A stretch of 64,000 nt of DNA from Streptomyces showdoensis (GCF_039535475.1 NZ_BAAAXG010000027.1:379311-443310); one strand, 5' to 3'. Numbered from the stretch's first letter, positions 19,723-28,786 are shown. Notes: a model not told the origin generated them from the sequence alone. Made by a program: numbers and translations.

Positions 19723-20991
19723 GCCCGGACCCGGGGCGTCCGGCCCGGTGGCGTCCGGGGCCGGTCCGTCCGGGGCCGGTCCGTCCGGCCTCGGGCCCTC
19801 CGGGGCCGGGCCACGACCGTCCGGTCCTCCACCGTCCGGTCCTCCACCGTCCGGTCCGCCGTCCGGCCCTCCGCCTCCGCCGGCCGGTCCGACGCGGGCA
19901 CGTCCGACGCCGGCCGGTCCCTCGCCGTCGCCCGCCTCCGCCCGGCGCGCGTCGCGCAGGGCGATGTGCACCGACCACACCACCGACACCAGCGGCACCG
20001 CCACCACCGCCCCGAGGATGCCGGCCGCGATCGACCCCGCGACCACCGAGATGGCCACGACCAGCGGGTGCAGGCGCACGGCCCAGCTCATCACGAGCGG
20101 ATGCAGCAGATGGCCCTCGATCTGGCCGATGACCACGATCAGGGCGATCACGATCGCCGCCACCCAAGGCCCCTTGGACGCGAGCGCCACGACGGCCGCG
20201 ACCGCGAGGGCGATCGGCGAGCCGATCAGCGGGATGAACGCGGCCAGGAACTCCAGCAGCGCCAGCGGCACCGCGAGCGGCACGCCGAGCAGCCACAGCG
20301 CGAGGCCCACGAGGACCGCGTTCGTCGCGGCCACCAGCACGATCCCGTGGGTGTAGCCGGTGAACGTCCGCCAGGCCGCCCGCCCGCCGACCCCCACCCG
20401 GTCCCGCACCGACCGCGGCAGCTGCTCCTGGAACCAGTCCCAATGCCGGTCCCCCGAGTGGATGAAGAACACCGAGCAGAACAGCGCCAGGGCCAGGGTG
20501 GTCAGCACCGCCACGACCTGGTGCGCCCCGCTCAGCGCCTGGCTCACGAGCGTCGACCGGTGGCTCGACAGGAAGTCCCCGATCTTCGACTGGAGGTCCG
20601 TGAGCGCCTGCGGGTCCAGCCGGAACGGCGGCCGCTGCAGCCAGTGCTCGATCCGCCCGATGCCGTCCCTGAACTCCCGGACCAGCGTCGTCCGCTCGCC
20701 CGCGACCGCCTCCCCGACCAGGGCGAGCACGCCGAGGACGAGGGCGATGCCGCCGAGCAGCGTGAGCGTCACGGCCAGCGGGCGGGGGAGCCGGCGCGCG
20801 ACCAGGTCGGCGACCGGACGCAGCAGCGCGGTGACCACCAGGCCGAGGAAGACCGCCACCCCGACCTCGTGGAAGCGCCCCAGCACGGCGAACAGCGCGT
20901 AGACGAGGACGCCGACGACCAGCAGCCGCCACGCGTAGGCGGCGGCCGTGCGGAGGAACGGGGCGACCGTGGGCGGAGCGGCTGGCTGCAT
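19699..20991 (-). CDS. AI-2E-family transporter with low-complexity C terminus
   Basis: A 430-residue permease of the AI-2E/PerM family with seven to eight membrane helices between about residues 20 and 340. It has a long extracytoplasmic loop and the conserved FIPLIGSPIALAVAA region. The last 70 residues are Gly/Pro/Asp-rich tandem repeats (GGPDG, GPAPDG units) likely to be a disordered cytoplasmic tail. Family members export autoinducer-like signals or act as Na+/H+ antiporters; the substrate here is unknown. ATG 20991 is chosen; ATG 21027 is an alternative. Confidence 0.8.
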   Translation of the reverse strand: MQPAAPPTVAPFLRTAAAYAWRLLVVGVLVYALFAVLGRFHEVGVAVFLGLVVTALLRPVADLVARRLPRPLAVTLTLLGGIALVLGVLALVGEAVAGERTTLVREFRDGIGRIEHWLQRPPFRLDPQALTDLQSKIGDFLSSHRSTLVSQALSGAHQVVAVLTTLALALFCSVFFIHSGDRHWDWFQEQLPRSVRDRVGVGGRAAWRTFTGYTHGIVLVAATNAVLVGLALWLLGVPLAVPLALLEFLAAFIPLIGSPIALAVAAVVALASKGPWVAAIVIALIVVIGQIEGHLLHPLVMSWAVRLHPLVVAISVVAGSIAAGILGAVVAVPLVSVVWSVHIALRDARRAEAGDGEGPAGVGRARVGPAGGGGGPDGGPDGGGPDGGGPDGRGPAPEGPRPDGPAPDGPAPDATGPDAPGPGSGGGSAA

Positions 20992-21093
20992 GACCGACGA
21001 CGTACCACCGTGGCCGTCCCGCGCCACGGCCCGGGCCCGACATTCCCCCGACCGGGTCGTCCGGGTGACGCCGCTCGCCCGGGGAGGCCGCGG

Positions 21094-22011
21094 TCAGCCG
21101 GCCGGGCGTGTCGGGCGCGCGCCCGTGGCCGTCGCGAAGACCCAGCGGTTGACCGCGAGGGCGTCGTCCGGCTCCGGAAGCGGCCCGCGGCCGTGCAGGG
21201 CGGTGAAGTCGTACGGGCCGCGCACGTCCACGGCCCAGCCCCGCCGGGCGAGTTCGCCGGCCGAGTCGGGCCGGGGCCGGGTGTCGAAGAGCGCCACCAG
21301 GTCGATGCCGAGCCGCTCCCGCGCCGCGACGTACACCGGGTTCCGGCGCACCCGCGGCGCCTCCGCGACCTCCTTGACCTCGTACGCGAGGGTGCTGCCG
21401 GCCGCGCTGAGCCGGTCCACGGTGGCGACCAGCCGTCGCTCGGCCCCGGCCGGGAGGTAGAGCAGCAGGCCCTCGGCGAGCCAGGCGGTCGGCAGGCCGG
21501 GGGAGAACCCCGCGTCGAGCAGGGCCCGCTCCCAGTCGTCCCGGAGGTCCACGGCGAGCGGCCTGCGCTCGGCCACCGGCACGGCACCGGACCGGTTGAG
21601 CACCTCCTGCTTGAAGGCCAGGACCTCCGCGGTGTCGAGCTCGTGGACCGTGCACCCGGGCGGCCAGTCGAGCCGGAACGCCCGGGAGTCCAGTCCCGCG
21701 CCCAGCAGCACCACCTGGCGCACCCCCGTCCGCACGGAGCCGAGCAGATGGTCGTCGAGGACCCGGGTCCGCAGCCCGAAGTAGCGGCCGAGCCGCCCCC
21801 AGAGCGGATCGGCCGTCCCTCCGGGCACCTGGTCCGGGTGGACCGGCCAGTCCGCCGACACCGGTGTCGCGCGGACGAAGTGCTCCGCGAGCGGGTCGCG
21901 GGCCAGGCTGTCCGCGCGGTACGTCTCGATGGCGCGGGCCGCCGCCACGAGCAGCGCGGTACGGCCCACGCCCGCGGCCACACCGGCGCTCGGCCCCGGG
22001 GCGACGGTCAC
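21094..22011 (-). CDS. SAM-dependent methyltransferase of the leucine carboxyl methyltransferase-like family
   Basis: A 305-residue class I methyltransferase. The SAM-binding motif VLLGAGLDSRAFRL (about residues 94-107) and the acidic HELDTAEVLAFKQ place it in the PPM/LCMT-like family, whose members methylate carboxyl groups or hydroxyls of small molecules. It is the last gene of a four-gene operon and its GTG start overlaps the preceding stop by 4 bp. GGAGG lies 6 bp upstream of that GTG. The substrate is unknown. Confidence 0.82.
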   Translation of the reverse strand: MTVAPGPSAGVAAGVGRTALLVAAARAIETYRADSLARDPLAEHFVRATPVSADWPVHPDQVPGGTADPLWGRLGRYFGLRTRVLDDHLLGSVRTGVRQVVLLGAGLDSRAFRLDWPPGCTVHELDTAEVLAFKQEVLNRSGAVPVAERRPLAVDLRDDWERALLDAGFSPGLPTAWLAEGLLLYLPAGAERRLVATVDRLSAAGSTLAYEVKEVAEAPRVRRNPVYVAARERLGIDLVALFDTRPRPDSAGELARRGWAVDVRGPYDFTALHGRGPLPEPDDALAVNRWVFATATGARPTRPAG

Positions 22012-22658
22012 GGCCCCTCCTTCGCTGCCGGCACCGGCACCGGCACCGGCACCGGTACGCGTGCGGGCGAGGTCCAGGCCCCGGCGTCGTCCGCGGTGGT
22101 GGTCCGCGCGCCGTAGACGGCCCGCATGAACCGCAGCACGGAGTCGTACGGCAGGTGGAGGGAGGTGGTGCACTCCGTCAGGACGGTGACGTGGAAGCCC
22201 TTCTGGAAGGCCGTGCGGGCGGTGGAGTCCACGCACACGTCCGCGAAGAGCCCCGCGAAGACGAGGTGCCCGACGCCCCGGCCGGTGAGGTGTTCCCCGA
22301 AGCCCTCGGCGAGGAAGGCGTCGAAGCAGGCCCGCTTGGTGAAGACGCGTTCCCCGGCCACCGGGAGAGCCCCGGTGAACTCGGCCCCGAACGAGCCCTC
22401 CAGGCACTTCGGCCGCTTGCCCAGCCGCTCGTCGCGCCACCGCCAGCTCGCCCCCTGGAAGGCCGGGTCGCCGAGGAAGCGCACGAAGACCACCTCGACG
22501 CCCCGCCGCCGGGCCTCCGCCACCGCCCGGACGCTGCCGGCGACGGCGGCGTCCAGGGCGGCGGGGGAGCCCCGGAAGCGGGCCCGGGCCACCGGGGTGG
22601 CGCAGAAGTCGTTCTGCAGGTCCACGACGACCAGGGCGGTTCCCGACGGCTCGGTCAT
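22008..22658 (-). CDS. Isochorismatase-family cysteine hydrolase
   Basis: A 216-residue isochorismatase-fold protein with the cysteine-hydrolase triad visible: Asp in VVVDLQNDF (about 13), a Lys in the central FTKRACFDAF region, and Cys in FADVCVDSTA (about 143). Such enzymes cleave amides such as nicotinamide, N-carbamoyl groups or ureides. The last 20 residues include a VP dipeptide run encoded by a hexanucleotide repeat. It overlaps both neighbours by 4 bp. The nucleophilic Cys separates it from the PhzD/EntB-type proteins of the aryl cluster. Confidence 0.8.
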   Translation of the reverse strand: MTEPSGTALVVVDLQNDFCATPVARARFRGSPAALDAAVAGSVRAVAEARRRGVEVVFVRFLGDPAFQGASWRWRDERLGKRPKCLEGSFGAEFTGALPVAGERVFTKRACFDAFLAEGFGEHLTGRGVGHLVFAGLFADVCVDSTARTAFQKGFHVTVLTECTTSLHLPYDSVLRFMRAVYGARTTTADDAGAWTSPARVPVPVPVPVPAAKEGP

Positions 22659-23788
22659 GAGCCGCCGACCAGGGCCGCCGACTGCGGAGCCGTACCGACG
22701 GCGGTCACGTCGAGCGCGTCCAGCAGGGCGTCGACCACGGCGGTGGTGGAGTGCCGCCCGCCGAGGTCCGGGGTGCCCACGCCCTGCTCGGTCAGGGCCG
22801 CCAGGGCCGTCTCGGTGGCCCGTACGGCACCGGTGCGGCCGCAGTGGCGTTCCGCGACGAGGGCCGCCGCGCGGACGGTCGCCACCGGATTGACCAGGTC
22901 CCGGCCGGCCAGGTCGTCGGCCGAGCCGTGCACGGTCTGGTACTCGACCAGGCCGCCCATCCCGGGATCGAGGCAGACGTTCTCGGTGCACCGGTTCTCC
23001 TGCCGGTCGGAACCGAACCGGTCGAGCAGCATGACGTGCATGATGTCGGCCCACTCGTTCCCGGCGATGAGCAGGGTGCGGTCCGGCAGGCCGTGGGCCA
23101 GCAGGTTGCGGTTGACCGTGTCCGGCTGGAACACCTCGATCCGTACCCCGAGCCGGTCCGCGAGCCCGTCCACCCAGGCGTCGAACGCGCCGTCCAGCAG
23201 ATGGAACTTGTACGCCATCACGATCCGGCCGACGTCCCCGTCCGGCCACTCCCGGCGCGCCCGCTCCAGGGCGTGGCGGACGACCGCCTCGGTGACCTCC
23301 CGGCTGAAGGTCAGGGTGCGGACGACCTCGCCCGGCGCGTGCCGGTTCTCGCCGGTGTAGAAGCCCTGGGCCTGGTCGCGGACGAGCAGCAGGGACGTCG
23401 GCCCGGCGGTCAGCAGGTCCACCTTCACGGCACGCAGCCGGCGGCGGACCAGGTAGAGCGACTGGGCGTTGATCGCGGTCCGGAAGACGGCCCGGGTGCC
23501 GGCCGCGGACAGGGCACGGCAGAAGCGCTCGTAGTGGTCGGCGTCCTCGGCCGTCAGCTCCTGGATCCTGGCGACGTCCTCGTGTTCCCGGCGGAGCGAG
23601 ACGTACGAGTGGTAGAGGCGCGGGGAGCGCTCGATCCGGACGCCGGCCGGGAGCGGCGCGGTGAGGGCGCCGAGCACCCGCTCGAAGACCCCGGCCAGTT
23701 CGGCGCCGGTGCCCCGGCCCACCGCGAGCCCGATCACGGGCTGCGCGGCGGCCGGGGTGCCCTCGGGGGACCGCTGTGCGAGGGGCAT
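22655..23788 (-). CDS. Isocitrate/isopropylmalate dehydrogenase-like protein
   Basis: A 377-residue protein of the Iso_dh superfamily. The C-terminal signature is recognisable (EYQTVHGSADDLAGRDLVNP, about residues 300-319), as is a metal-ligand-like segment AGNEWADIMHVML. The second Asp expected in the GDxxxD motif is not seen, and the N-terminal Arg-rich substrate loop differs from LeuB and Icd. It is therefore probably a divergent beta-decarboxylating dehydrogenase acting on an unusual malate-like acid, or a non-catalytic relative. It overlaps the EF-hand and isochorismatase-like genes by 3-4 bp. Confidence 0.65.
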   Translation of the reverse strand: MPLAQRSPEGTPAAAQPVIGLAVGRGTGAELAGVFERVLGALTAPLPAGVRIERSPRLYHSYVSLRREHEDVARIQELTAEDADHYERFCRALSAAGTRAVFRTAINAQSLYLVRRRLRAVKVDLLTAGPTSLLLVRDQAQGFYTGENRHAPGEVVRTLTFSREVTEAVVRHALERARREWPDGDVGRIVMAYKFHLLDGAFDAWVDGLADRLGVRIEVFQPDTVNRNLLAHGLPDRTLLIAGNEWADIMHVMLLDRFGSDRQENRCTENVCLDPGMGGLVEYQTVHGSADDLAGRDLVNPVATVRAAALVAERHCGRTGAVRATETALAALTEQGVGTPDLGGRHSTTAVVDALLDALDVTAVGTAPQSAALVGGS

Positions 23789-24324
23789 CACTCGGCCGCG
23801 GCGCCGGTCAGGTGGTCGCCGGGGATCCCGGCCTTCTCGGGCCGGTAGTAGTCCCGGATGCCGTCCGCCCAGGTGGCGACCGGGATGCGGTCGCCCTCGA
23901 CGGGCTCGAAGGCGTCGAACAGGGCCTCGATGTTGGCGTGCTCGAAGCCGATCGCGGTCATCAGGGCGAGGAACTCGGGCCGGTCGACGAAGCCGTCGCC
24001 GTCCGGGTCGCCCAGGCCCGCCAGGGCCTCGGCGAACTCGTCGACGGTGGCGTCGAAGCGCTCCGGGGAGAGCACGACGGCCTGGAACTCCTCGAAGCTG
24101 ATCCGCCCGTCGAGGTCGGCGTCCAGCTCGCTCTCCAGCGTCTTCCAGTACTGCTGGAACGCGTCGAGCAGCCGCGCGGTCGCGGAGTCCTGCGCGCCCG
24201 GCACCGCCGCGACGGCGCGGTTGCCCATCAGCACGAAGTCGGCGGGCTCGATGTGGCCGTTCCCGTCGGCGTCGAAGAGCTCGAAGACGAGTCGCACGCG
24301 GTCGAGGGCATGGGGGGTGGTCAT
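23788..24324 (-). CDS. EF-hand calcium-binding protein
   Basis: A 178-residue calerythrin-like protein. Three canonical EF-hand loops are visible: DADGNGHIEPAD (about residues 17-28), DADLDGRISFEE (about 66-77) and DPDGDGFVDRPE (about 101-112). A fourth, near EPVEGDRIPVAT, lacks several ligands. There is no signal peptide, so it should act as a cytoplasmic calcium sensor or buffer. It is the first gene of the four-gene overlapping operon, an unusual partner for metabolic enzymes. Confidence 0.85.
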   Translation of the reverse strand: MTTPHALDRVRLVFELFDADGNGHIEPADFVLMGNRAVAAVPGAQDSATARLLDAFQQYWKTLESELDADLDGRISFEEFQAVVLSPERFDATVDEFAEALAGLGDPDGDGFVDRPEFLALMTAIGFEHANIEALFDAFEPVEGDRIPVATWADGIRDYYRPEKAGIPGDHLTGAAAE

Positions 24325-24491
24325 GCTGATACGCCTCTGGTTTCCGGGAGGGGGAGTGCGCCGGGCGCACCCCGGCGGCTGATCCATTCTCAGGTCGCCG
24401 CCGGGGCGCACCGGTTGCAGAAACGTCCCTGCACACTCGAAGGAGTGGACCCCTCCGGAGGGTGCGTGAGGTGCCGCCCGAAGGGGAACAC

Positions 24492-24514
24492 GGAGCCCCG
24501 CCCCCCCGGGCTCC
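24492..24514 (-). terminator. Hairpin after lutC
   Basis: GGAGCCC pairs with GGGCTCC around a 9-nt C-rich loop, 10 bp beyond the lutC stop. A short G/C stem without a U-tract is usual for Streptomyces terminators. Moderate support. Confidence 0.45.
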
Positions 24515-24523
24515 CGGGGACGG

Positions 24524-25174
24524 TCAGCGGGACTCGCCGACCAGCACGACCTCCAGCGTCCGCGGGCCGTGCACCCCCTCCACCCGGTCCAGTTCGATGT
24601 CGCTGGTCGCGGACGGACCCGAGATCCAGGTCAGCGGGCGGGTCGGGTCCAGGCGCTCCAGGGCCAGCGGCACCGAGGCGACCACCTGGTCAGGGACGCG
24701 CACCACGCAGACGTGGTGGTCCGGGACCAGGGTGATGCGGCGGCGGCCCTGGTCGGCGGAGCCGTCGAGGACGAGGGTGCCGGTCTCGGCGACGGCCAGC
24801 GCGCAGCCGGTGACCACGCTGTCGACCCGGTCGAGCTCCGCGGGCGTGCTCTCCGCGCGGTCCGCGACCCGCTCGGCGTCGCTCGCCGCGAGCCAGCCGG
24901 GGTCGAGGCCCGGCGGGACGAGCACCGTCCGTGCGCCCCGCGCGGCCAGCAGCCCCGCCAGGACCGCAGGGAGTTCCCCGGCGGTGCAGCGGTGCACGAG
25001 CGCGCGGTAGTCCGCCAGGTTCTCCGCGAGCAGTTCCACGGTCCGCTCGGGGCTCCGCTCCCCGTGCTGCCGCAGATAGGCGCGCGCGACGGCCTCCTCG
25101 TACGGCACGGGGTCGGCCGGGAGTCCGGCGAGGGCGCGCCGCACCCGCCCGAGGACCCGTTCCCTGCTGCTCAC
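24524..25174 (-). CDS. lutC: Lactate utilization protein C (LUD domain)
   Basis: A 216-residue LUD-domain protein, the third subunit of the LutABC L-lactate oxidase complex. Features are the AVAETGTLVLDGS segment (about residues 122-134) and DHHVCVVRVPDQVV, both typical of LutC. The GTG start overlaps the lutB stop by 4 bp, so translation is coupled. The N-terminal Arg-rich helix (VSSRERVLGRVRRAL) is also typical. Confidence 0.9.
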   Translation of the reverse strand: MSSRERVLGRVRRALAGLPADPVPYEEAVARAYLRQHGERSPERTVELLAENLADYRALVHRCTAGELPAVLAGLLAARGARTVLVPPGLDPGWLAASDAERVADRAESTPAELDRVDSVVTGCALAVAETGTLVLDGSADQGRRRITLVPDHHVCVVRVPDQVVASVPLALERLDPTRPLTWISGPSATSDIELDRVEGVHGPRTLEVVLVGESR

Positions 25175-26730
25175 TTCGTCTCCTCCGGGTCCTGCGGGGC
25201 GTCGCCTTCGTTCCGGCCGCCGTCGGTGCGTTCCCACCAGTCGCGGAAGGGCTCCGCCGGGACCGGCGGCAGCTCCCGGGTCGCGGTCCAGGCCCGGCCG
25301 GGGCCGGGCAGCGTCCGCGGGTGGAGCCGCCGGGTGCGGGCGGCGAGCCGCTGGCCGGTGCGCAGCACGCCGGGCCGGCCGAACGCCCAGCGGGCCGCGC
25401 GCATCGCCGCCCGCTCGGCGGCGTGACCCTTCGCCGGCCGCAGCACCACCTTGGTGCCCTCGCGGGTCGCCGGTCCGCCCTGGACCACGCGCTCGCGCAG
25501 GTGGACGAGGACCTCCGGGATGTCGATGGCGACCGGGCAGACCTCGTAGCAGGCCCCGCACAGCGAGGAGGCGAAGGGGAGGGAGGCGTCGATCCCGCTC
25601 GCCGTCCCGCGCAGCTGGGGGCTGAGGATGGCGCCGATGGGGCCCGGGTAGACCGAGCCGTACGCGTGGCCGCCGGCCCGCTCGTACACCGGGCACACGT
25701 TGAGGCAGGCCGAACAGCGGATGCAACGCAGCGCCTGCCGCCCGACCTCGTCCGCGAGGGTGTCGGTGCGCCCGTTGTCGAGCAGGACCAGGTGGAAGGC
25801 GCGCGGCCCGTCGCCGTCGGCCGTGCCGGTCCACAGCGAGGTGTACGGGTTCATCCGCTCGGCGGTCGAGGAGCGCGGCAGGGTCTGGAGGAAGACCTCC
25901 AGGTCCCGCCAGGTCGGCACCGTCTTCTCGATGCCGACGACCGAGATCAGCGTCTCGGGCAGGGTCAGGCACATCCGGCCGTTGCCCTCGGACTCCACGA
26001 CGACCAGCGTCCCGGTCTCCGCGACCATGAAGTTGGCGCCGGAGATGCCCACCTTGGCGCGCAGGAACTTCTCCCGCAGATGGAGCCGGGCGGCCTCGGC
26101 CAGCGCGGCGGGGGAGTCGGTGAGGTCCTCCGGCGCCGGGCGGCCCCAGGCGGCCATCTCGGAGCGGAAGACGTCCCGGATCTCGGCGCGGTTGCGGTGG
26201 ATGGCGGGGACCAGGATGTGCGAGGGCCGGTCGTCGCCCAACTGCACGATCAGTTCGGCGAGATCGGTCTCGTAGGCACGGATCCCCGCCGCCTCCAGGG
26301 CCTCGTTGAGACCGATCTCCTGGGTGGCCATCGACTTGACCTTGACGACCTCCGACTCGCCCGTCGCCCGCACCAGGGCGGTGACGATCCGGTTGGCCTC
26401 CGCCGCGTCCGCCGCCCAGTGGACCGTGCCGCCGGCGGCCGTCACGGACTCCTCCAACCGCAGCAGATGGCGGTCGAGATGGCGCAGGGTGTGGTCCTTG
26501 ATGCGCCGGCCGGCCTCGCGCAGCTCCGCCCAGTCCGAGACCTCCGCCACGGCGGCGGCCCGCTTGGCGCGGATCGTGTGGGTGGCGTGCCGCAGGTTGC
26601 CGCGCAGCCGCTCGTCGCGCACGGCCTCGCGCGCCGCCTCGGGGAACGCCGGCATGCCGAGGAAGGTGCCGTTCACGCCACTCCCACCACTCACGCCACT
26701 CCCACCACTCCCACCGCTCACGCCGCTCAT
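25171..26730 (-). CDS. lutB: Lactate utilization iron-sulfur protein B
   Basis: A 519-residue iron-sulfur subunit of LutABC. An LUD domain (about 70-300, including AETGTLVVVESEGNGR) precedes two 4Fe-4S motifs: CIRCSACLNVCPVY (about 333-346) and CGACYEVCPVAIDIP (about 383-397). The first 20 residues are a Gly/Ser/Val repeat encoded by imperfect 9-18 bp direct repeats. That is unusual for LutB and could be an over-called start, since GTFLGMPAFPEAA is where homologues usually begin. It overlaps both neighbours by 4 bp. Confidence 0.9.
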   Translation of the reverse strand: MSGVSGGSGGSGVSGGSGVNGTFLGMPAFPEAAREAVRDERLRGNLRHATHTIRAKRAAAVAEVSDWAELREAGRRIKDHTLRHLDRHLLRLEESVTAAGGTVHWAADAAEANRIVTALVRATGESEVVKVKSMATQEIGLNEALEAAGIRAYETDLAELIVQLGDDRPSHILVPAIHRNRAEIRDVFRSEMAAWGRPAPEDLTDSPAALAEAARLHLREKFLRAKVGISGANFMVAETGTLVVVESEGNGRMCLTLPETLISVVGIEKTVPTWRDLEVFLQTLPRSSTAERMNPYTSLWTGTADGDGPRAFHLVLLDNGRTDTLADEVGRQALRCIRCSACLNVCPVYERAGGHAYGSVYPGPIGAILSPQLRGTASGIDASLPFASSLCGACYEVCPVAIDIPEVLVHLRERVVQGGPATREGTKVVLRPAKGHAAERAAMRAARWAFGRPGVLRTGQRLAARTRRLHPRTLPGPGRAWTATRELPPVPAEPFRDWWERTDGGRNEGDAPQDPEETK

Positions 26731-27482
26731 GACAGGGGGTCCTCCTCCGTGCTCGCGAGGATCTCCGCGATGTGGACGGGCCGCATGCCCGTCCGCAGCC
26801 GCGCCATCGTCCCCCCGAGGTGCATCAGACACGAGTTGTCGGCCGCGCACAGCACCTCCGCGCCGGTGGACTCGGCGCTGCGCACCTTGTCCGCGCCCAT
26901 GGCCGCCGAGACGTCCGGGTTCTTCAGGGCGAAGGTGCCGCCGAAGCCGCAGCACTCCTCGGCGCCCGGCAGTTCCCGCAGGTCGAGTCCCTTCACCGCC
27001 CTCAGCAGCCGCAGCGGCCGGTCGCCGAGCCCCAGGCCGCGCAGCCCGTGACAGGTCGGGTGGTAGGTGACCGTGTGCGGGTAGGAGGCGCCGACGTCCG
27101 TCACCCCCAGCACGTCCACCAGGAACTCGGTCAGTTCGTACGTCCTCGGCACCACGGGCGCCAGGGCCGCCGCCAGCGCGCCGCCGCGGCCCTCCGCGCG
27201 GGCCCGCTCGCCCATGCGCGGATACAGCTCCCGCACCATCGCCCCGCAGGACCCGGAGGGCGTCACGACCGCCTCGTAACCGCCGAAGACCTCCGCGAAG
27301 CGCCGCGCCAGCGGTTCGGCCTCGTGCCGGTAGCCCGTGTTGTAGTGCGCCTGCCCGCAACAGGTCTGCCCCACCGGGAAGTCGACGTCGACGCCCAGCC
27401 GCGTCAGCAGCCGCACCACCGCCCGGCCGGTGTCCGGATAGAGCGTGTCGTTCACACAGGTCAGGAACAGGGCGACACGCAT
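26727..27482 (-). CDS. lutA: Lactate utilization protein A (Fe-S oxidoreductase)
   Basis: A 251-residue protein with two cysteine-rich CCG domains (QTCCGQAHYN about residues 41-50; EECCGFGG about 180-187), matching LutA/YkgE. With LutB and LutC it oxidises L-lactate to pyruvate. AAGGAG 6 bp before ATG 27482 marks the operon start. It lies at the left boundary of the aryl biosynthetic cluster, separated from it by a strong terminator. Confidence 0.9.
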   Translation of the reverse strand: MRVALFLTCVNDTLYPDTGRAVVRLLTRLGVDVDFPVGQTCCGQAHYNTGYRHEAEPLARRFAEVFGGYEAVVTPSGSCGAMVRELYPRMGERARAEGRGGALAAALAPVVPRTYELTEFLVDVLGVTDVGASYPHTVTYHPTCHGLRGLGLGDRPLRLLRAVKGLDLRELPGAEECCGFGGTFALKNPDVSAAMGADKVRSAESTGAEVLCAADNSCLMHLGGTMARLRTGMRPVHIAEILASTEEDPLS

Positions 27483-27558
27483 CGCGGCTCCTTCGGGAGG
27501 TCGGGGGCGGGGGCCGTACGCCGTGCTGGTGCCCACCCTAGACAGCCCCGGGAACGCG

Positions 27559-27599
27559 GGACGCCCGCCTCCCCGGGAGAGCTCGGGAGGCGGGCGTCC
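27559..27599 (-). terminator. Strong hairpin terminator after the methyltransferase gene
   Basis: A perfect 15-bp stem (27559-27573 with 27585-27599) closes an 11-nt loop, 24 bp beyond the stop of the methyltransferase at 27623. It isolates the aryl cluster from lutABC. Confidence 0.75.
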
Positions 27600-27622
27600 T
27601 GGACCGGACGGGGTGGCGCCGG

Positions 27623-28672
27623 TCAGCGCTTGGTGCCCTTGATCACGATGTCGCCGATGCCGACGTGCAGCCGGCCGCTGGCCTCGAAGCCGAACTCGGC
27701 GGCCCACTCCTCGTACTCCTTGGGCGTGTAGACCATGCCCTCGCCCGACGCGATCGTCAGGAAGTACGCGGACAGCGCGGCGGCCACGTCCGGGCCGGTC
27801 TCGTCGTCGTGGGCCAGCGGGGTGGCCACGAAGAGGCCGGCGCCGGGCTCGACGGCACGGGCCGCCTTCGCGATGAGCTCCTTGTTGCGCTCCGCGGACC
27901 AGATCTCCAGGAAGTGGCCGAAGAGGACGGCGTCGCAGCCCTTGGGGAACTCGTCCTTGAAGACGTCGAGGCCGATCGCGCGGACCCGGTCGCCCAGGCC
28001 GAGCGAGGCGATCTTCTGGTTGGCCCGCTCCGCCACGGTGGGCAGGTCGGCGATGGTGATCTGCAGGTGCGGCCAGCGGCGCGCCAGGTGCGTGGCGTTG
28101 ACCGCCGTGCCGCCGCCGATGTCCAGCAGGTGGGTGTAGCCCGAGAGGTCCAGCTCCTGCACGAGCTCCTCGGCCATGACGCGGCTCACCGAGCCCATCA
28201 TGTTGTGGAACACGGTCTCCTTCGCCGGGTCCAGCGCGAGCCGGCCGTACAGCGTCGGGGAGTCGCCGGGAACCTCCTTCTGGAGGCCGACGTTGCTGTA
28301 CTCCTTGAGCGACTCGTAGAACCAGAACATCGGCCGGTAGTTGATCTGCTGCTCCCACGGCACGAACGCGGCCGGGATGTCGTCCAGCTTTCCGGCGAGC
28401 GGAGCGGAGACCGCCGTGTTGAAGTAGCCGTCGTCCTCCTTGCGGAGCAGGCCGGCGCTGGTGCAGCCGAGCAGCAGGATGCGGGCCGGCTGCTCCTCGA
28501 TGCCCAGGCGCTCCGCGACGTCCTTCCGGGTCAGACCCGGCTCGCGCCCCAGCAGCTCGAAGAGGCCGAACTGGCAGGCGGCGCTCAGGTACTGGAACCT
28601 GTAGTGCCCGTAGAAGAGCTCACGCAGCGGCTCGATGGAACTCGTCGAGGGGTCGATCGAAGTGTCCGACAT
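27623..28672 (-). CDS. SAM-dependent methyltransferase of the plant-type O-methyltransferase family (possibly C-methyltransferase)
   Basis: A 349-residue protein with an N-terminal dimerisation/winged-helix part (about 15-110) and a Methyltransf_2 catalytic domain with LDIGGGTAVNA (about 186-196). Classical members use a His in a short HDW-type motif as general base. The equivalent stretch here reads FLEIWSAERN and I do not see that His. Related cluster enzymes such as SibL, which methylates carbon 4 of hydroxykynurenine or hydroxyanthranilate-type rings, belong to the same family, so C- rather than O-methylation is possible. It has its own terminator and a conserved cluster operator 115 bp upstream of its start. 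Confidence 0.8.
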   Translation of the reverse strand: MSDTSIDPSTSSIEPLRELFYGHYRFQYLSAACQFGLFELLGREPGLTRKDVAERLGIEEQPARILLLGCTSAGLLRKEDDGYFNTAVSAPLAGKLDDIPAAFVPWEQQINYRPMFWFYESLKEYSNVGLQKEVPGDSPTLYGRLALDPAKETVFHNMMGSVSRVMAEELVQELDLSGYTHLLDIGGGTAVNATHLARRWPHLQITIADLPTVAERANQKIASLGLGDRVRAIGLDVFKDEFPKGCDAVLFGHFLEIWSAERNKELIAKAARAVEPGAGLFVATPLAHDDETGPDVAAALSAYFLTIASGEGMVYTPKEYEEWAAEFGFEASGRLHVGIGDIVIKGTKR

Positions 28673-28786
28673 TGTATTTCGCTCCCAGATTCAGTGCGTG
28701 GTGAATACCCGGTCGGGCGATGTCTTTTCCGGCCGGCCGCTCAGCGGAGGCGTGAATACAGGCTGTCGTACGGGGAGACCCGGAGC

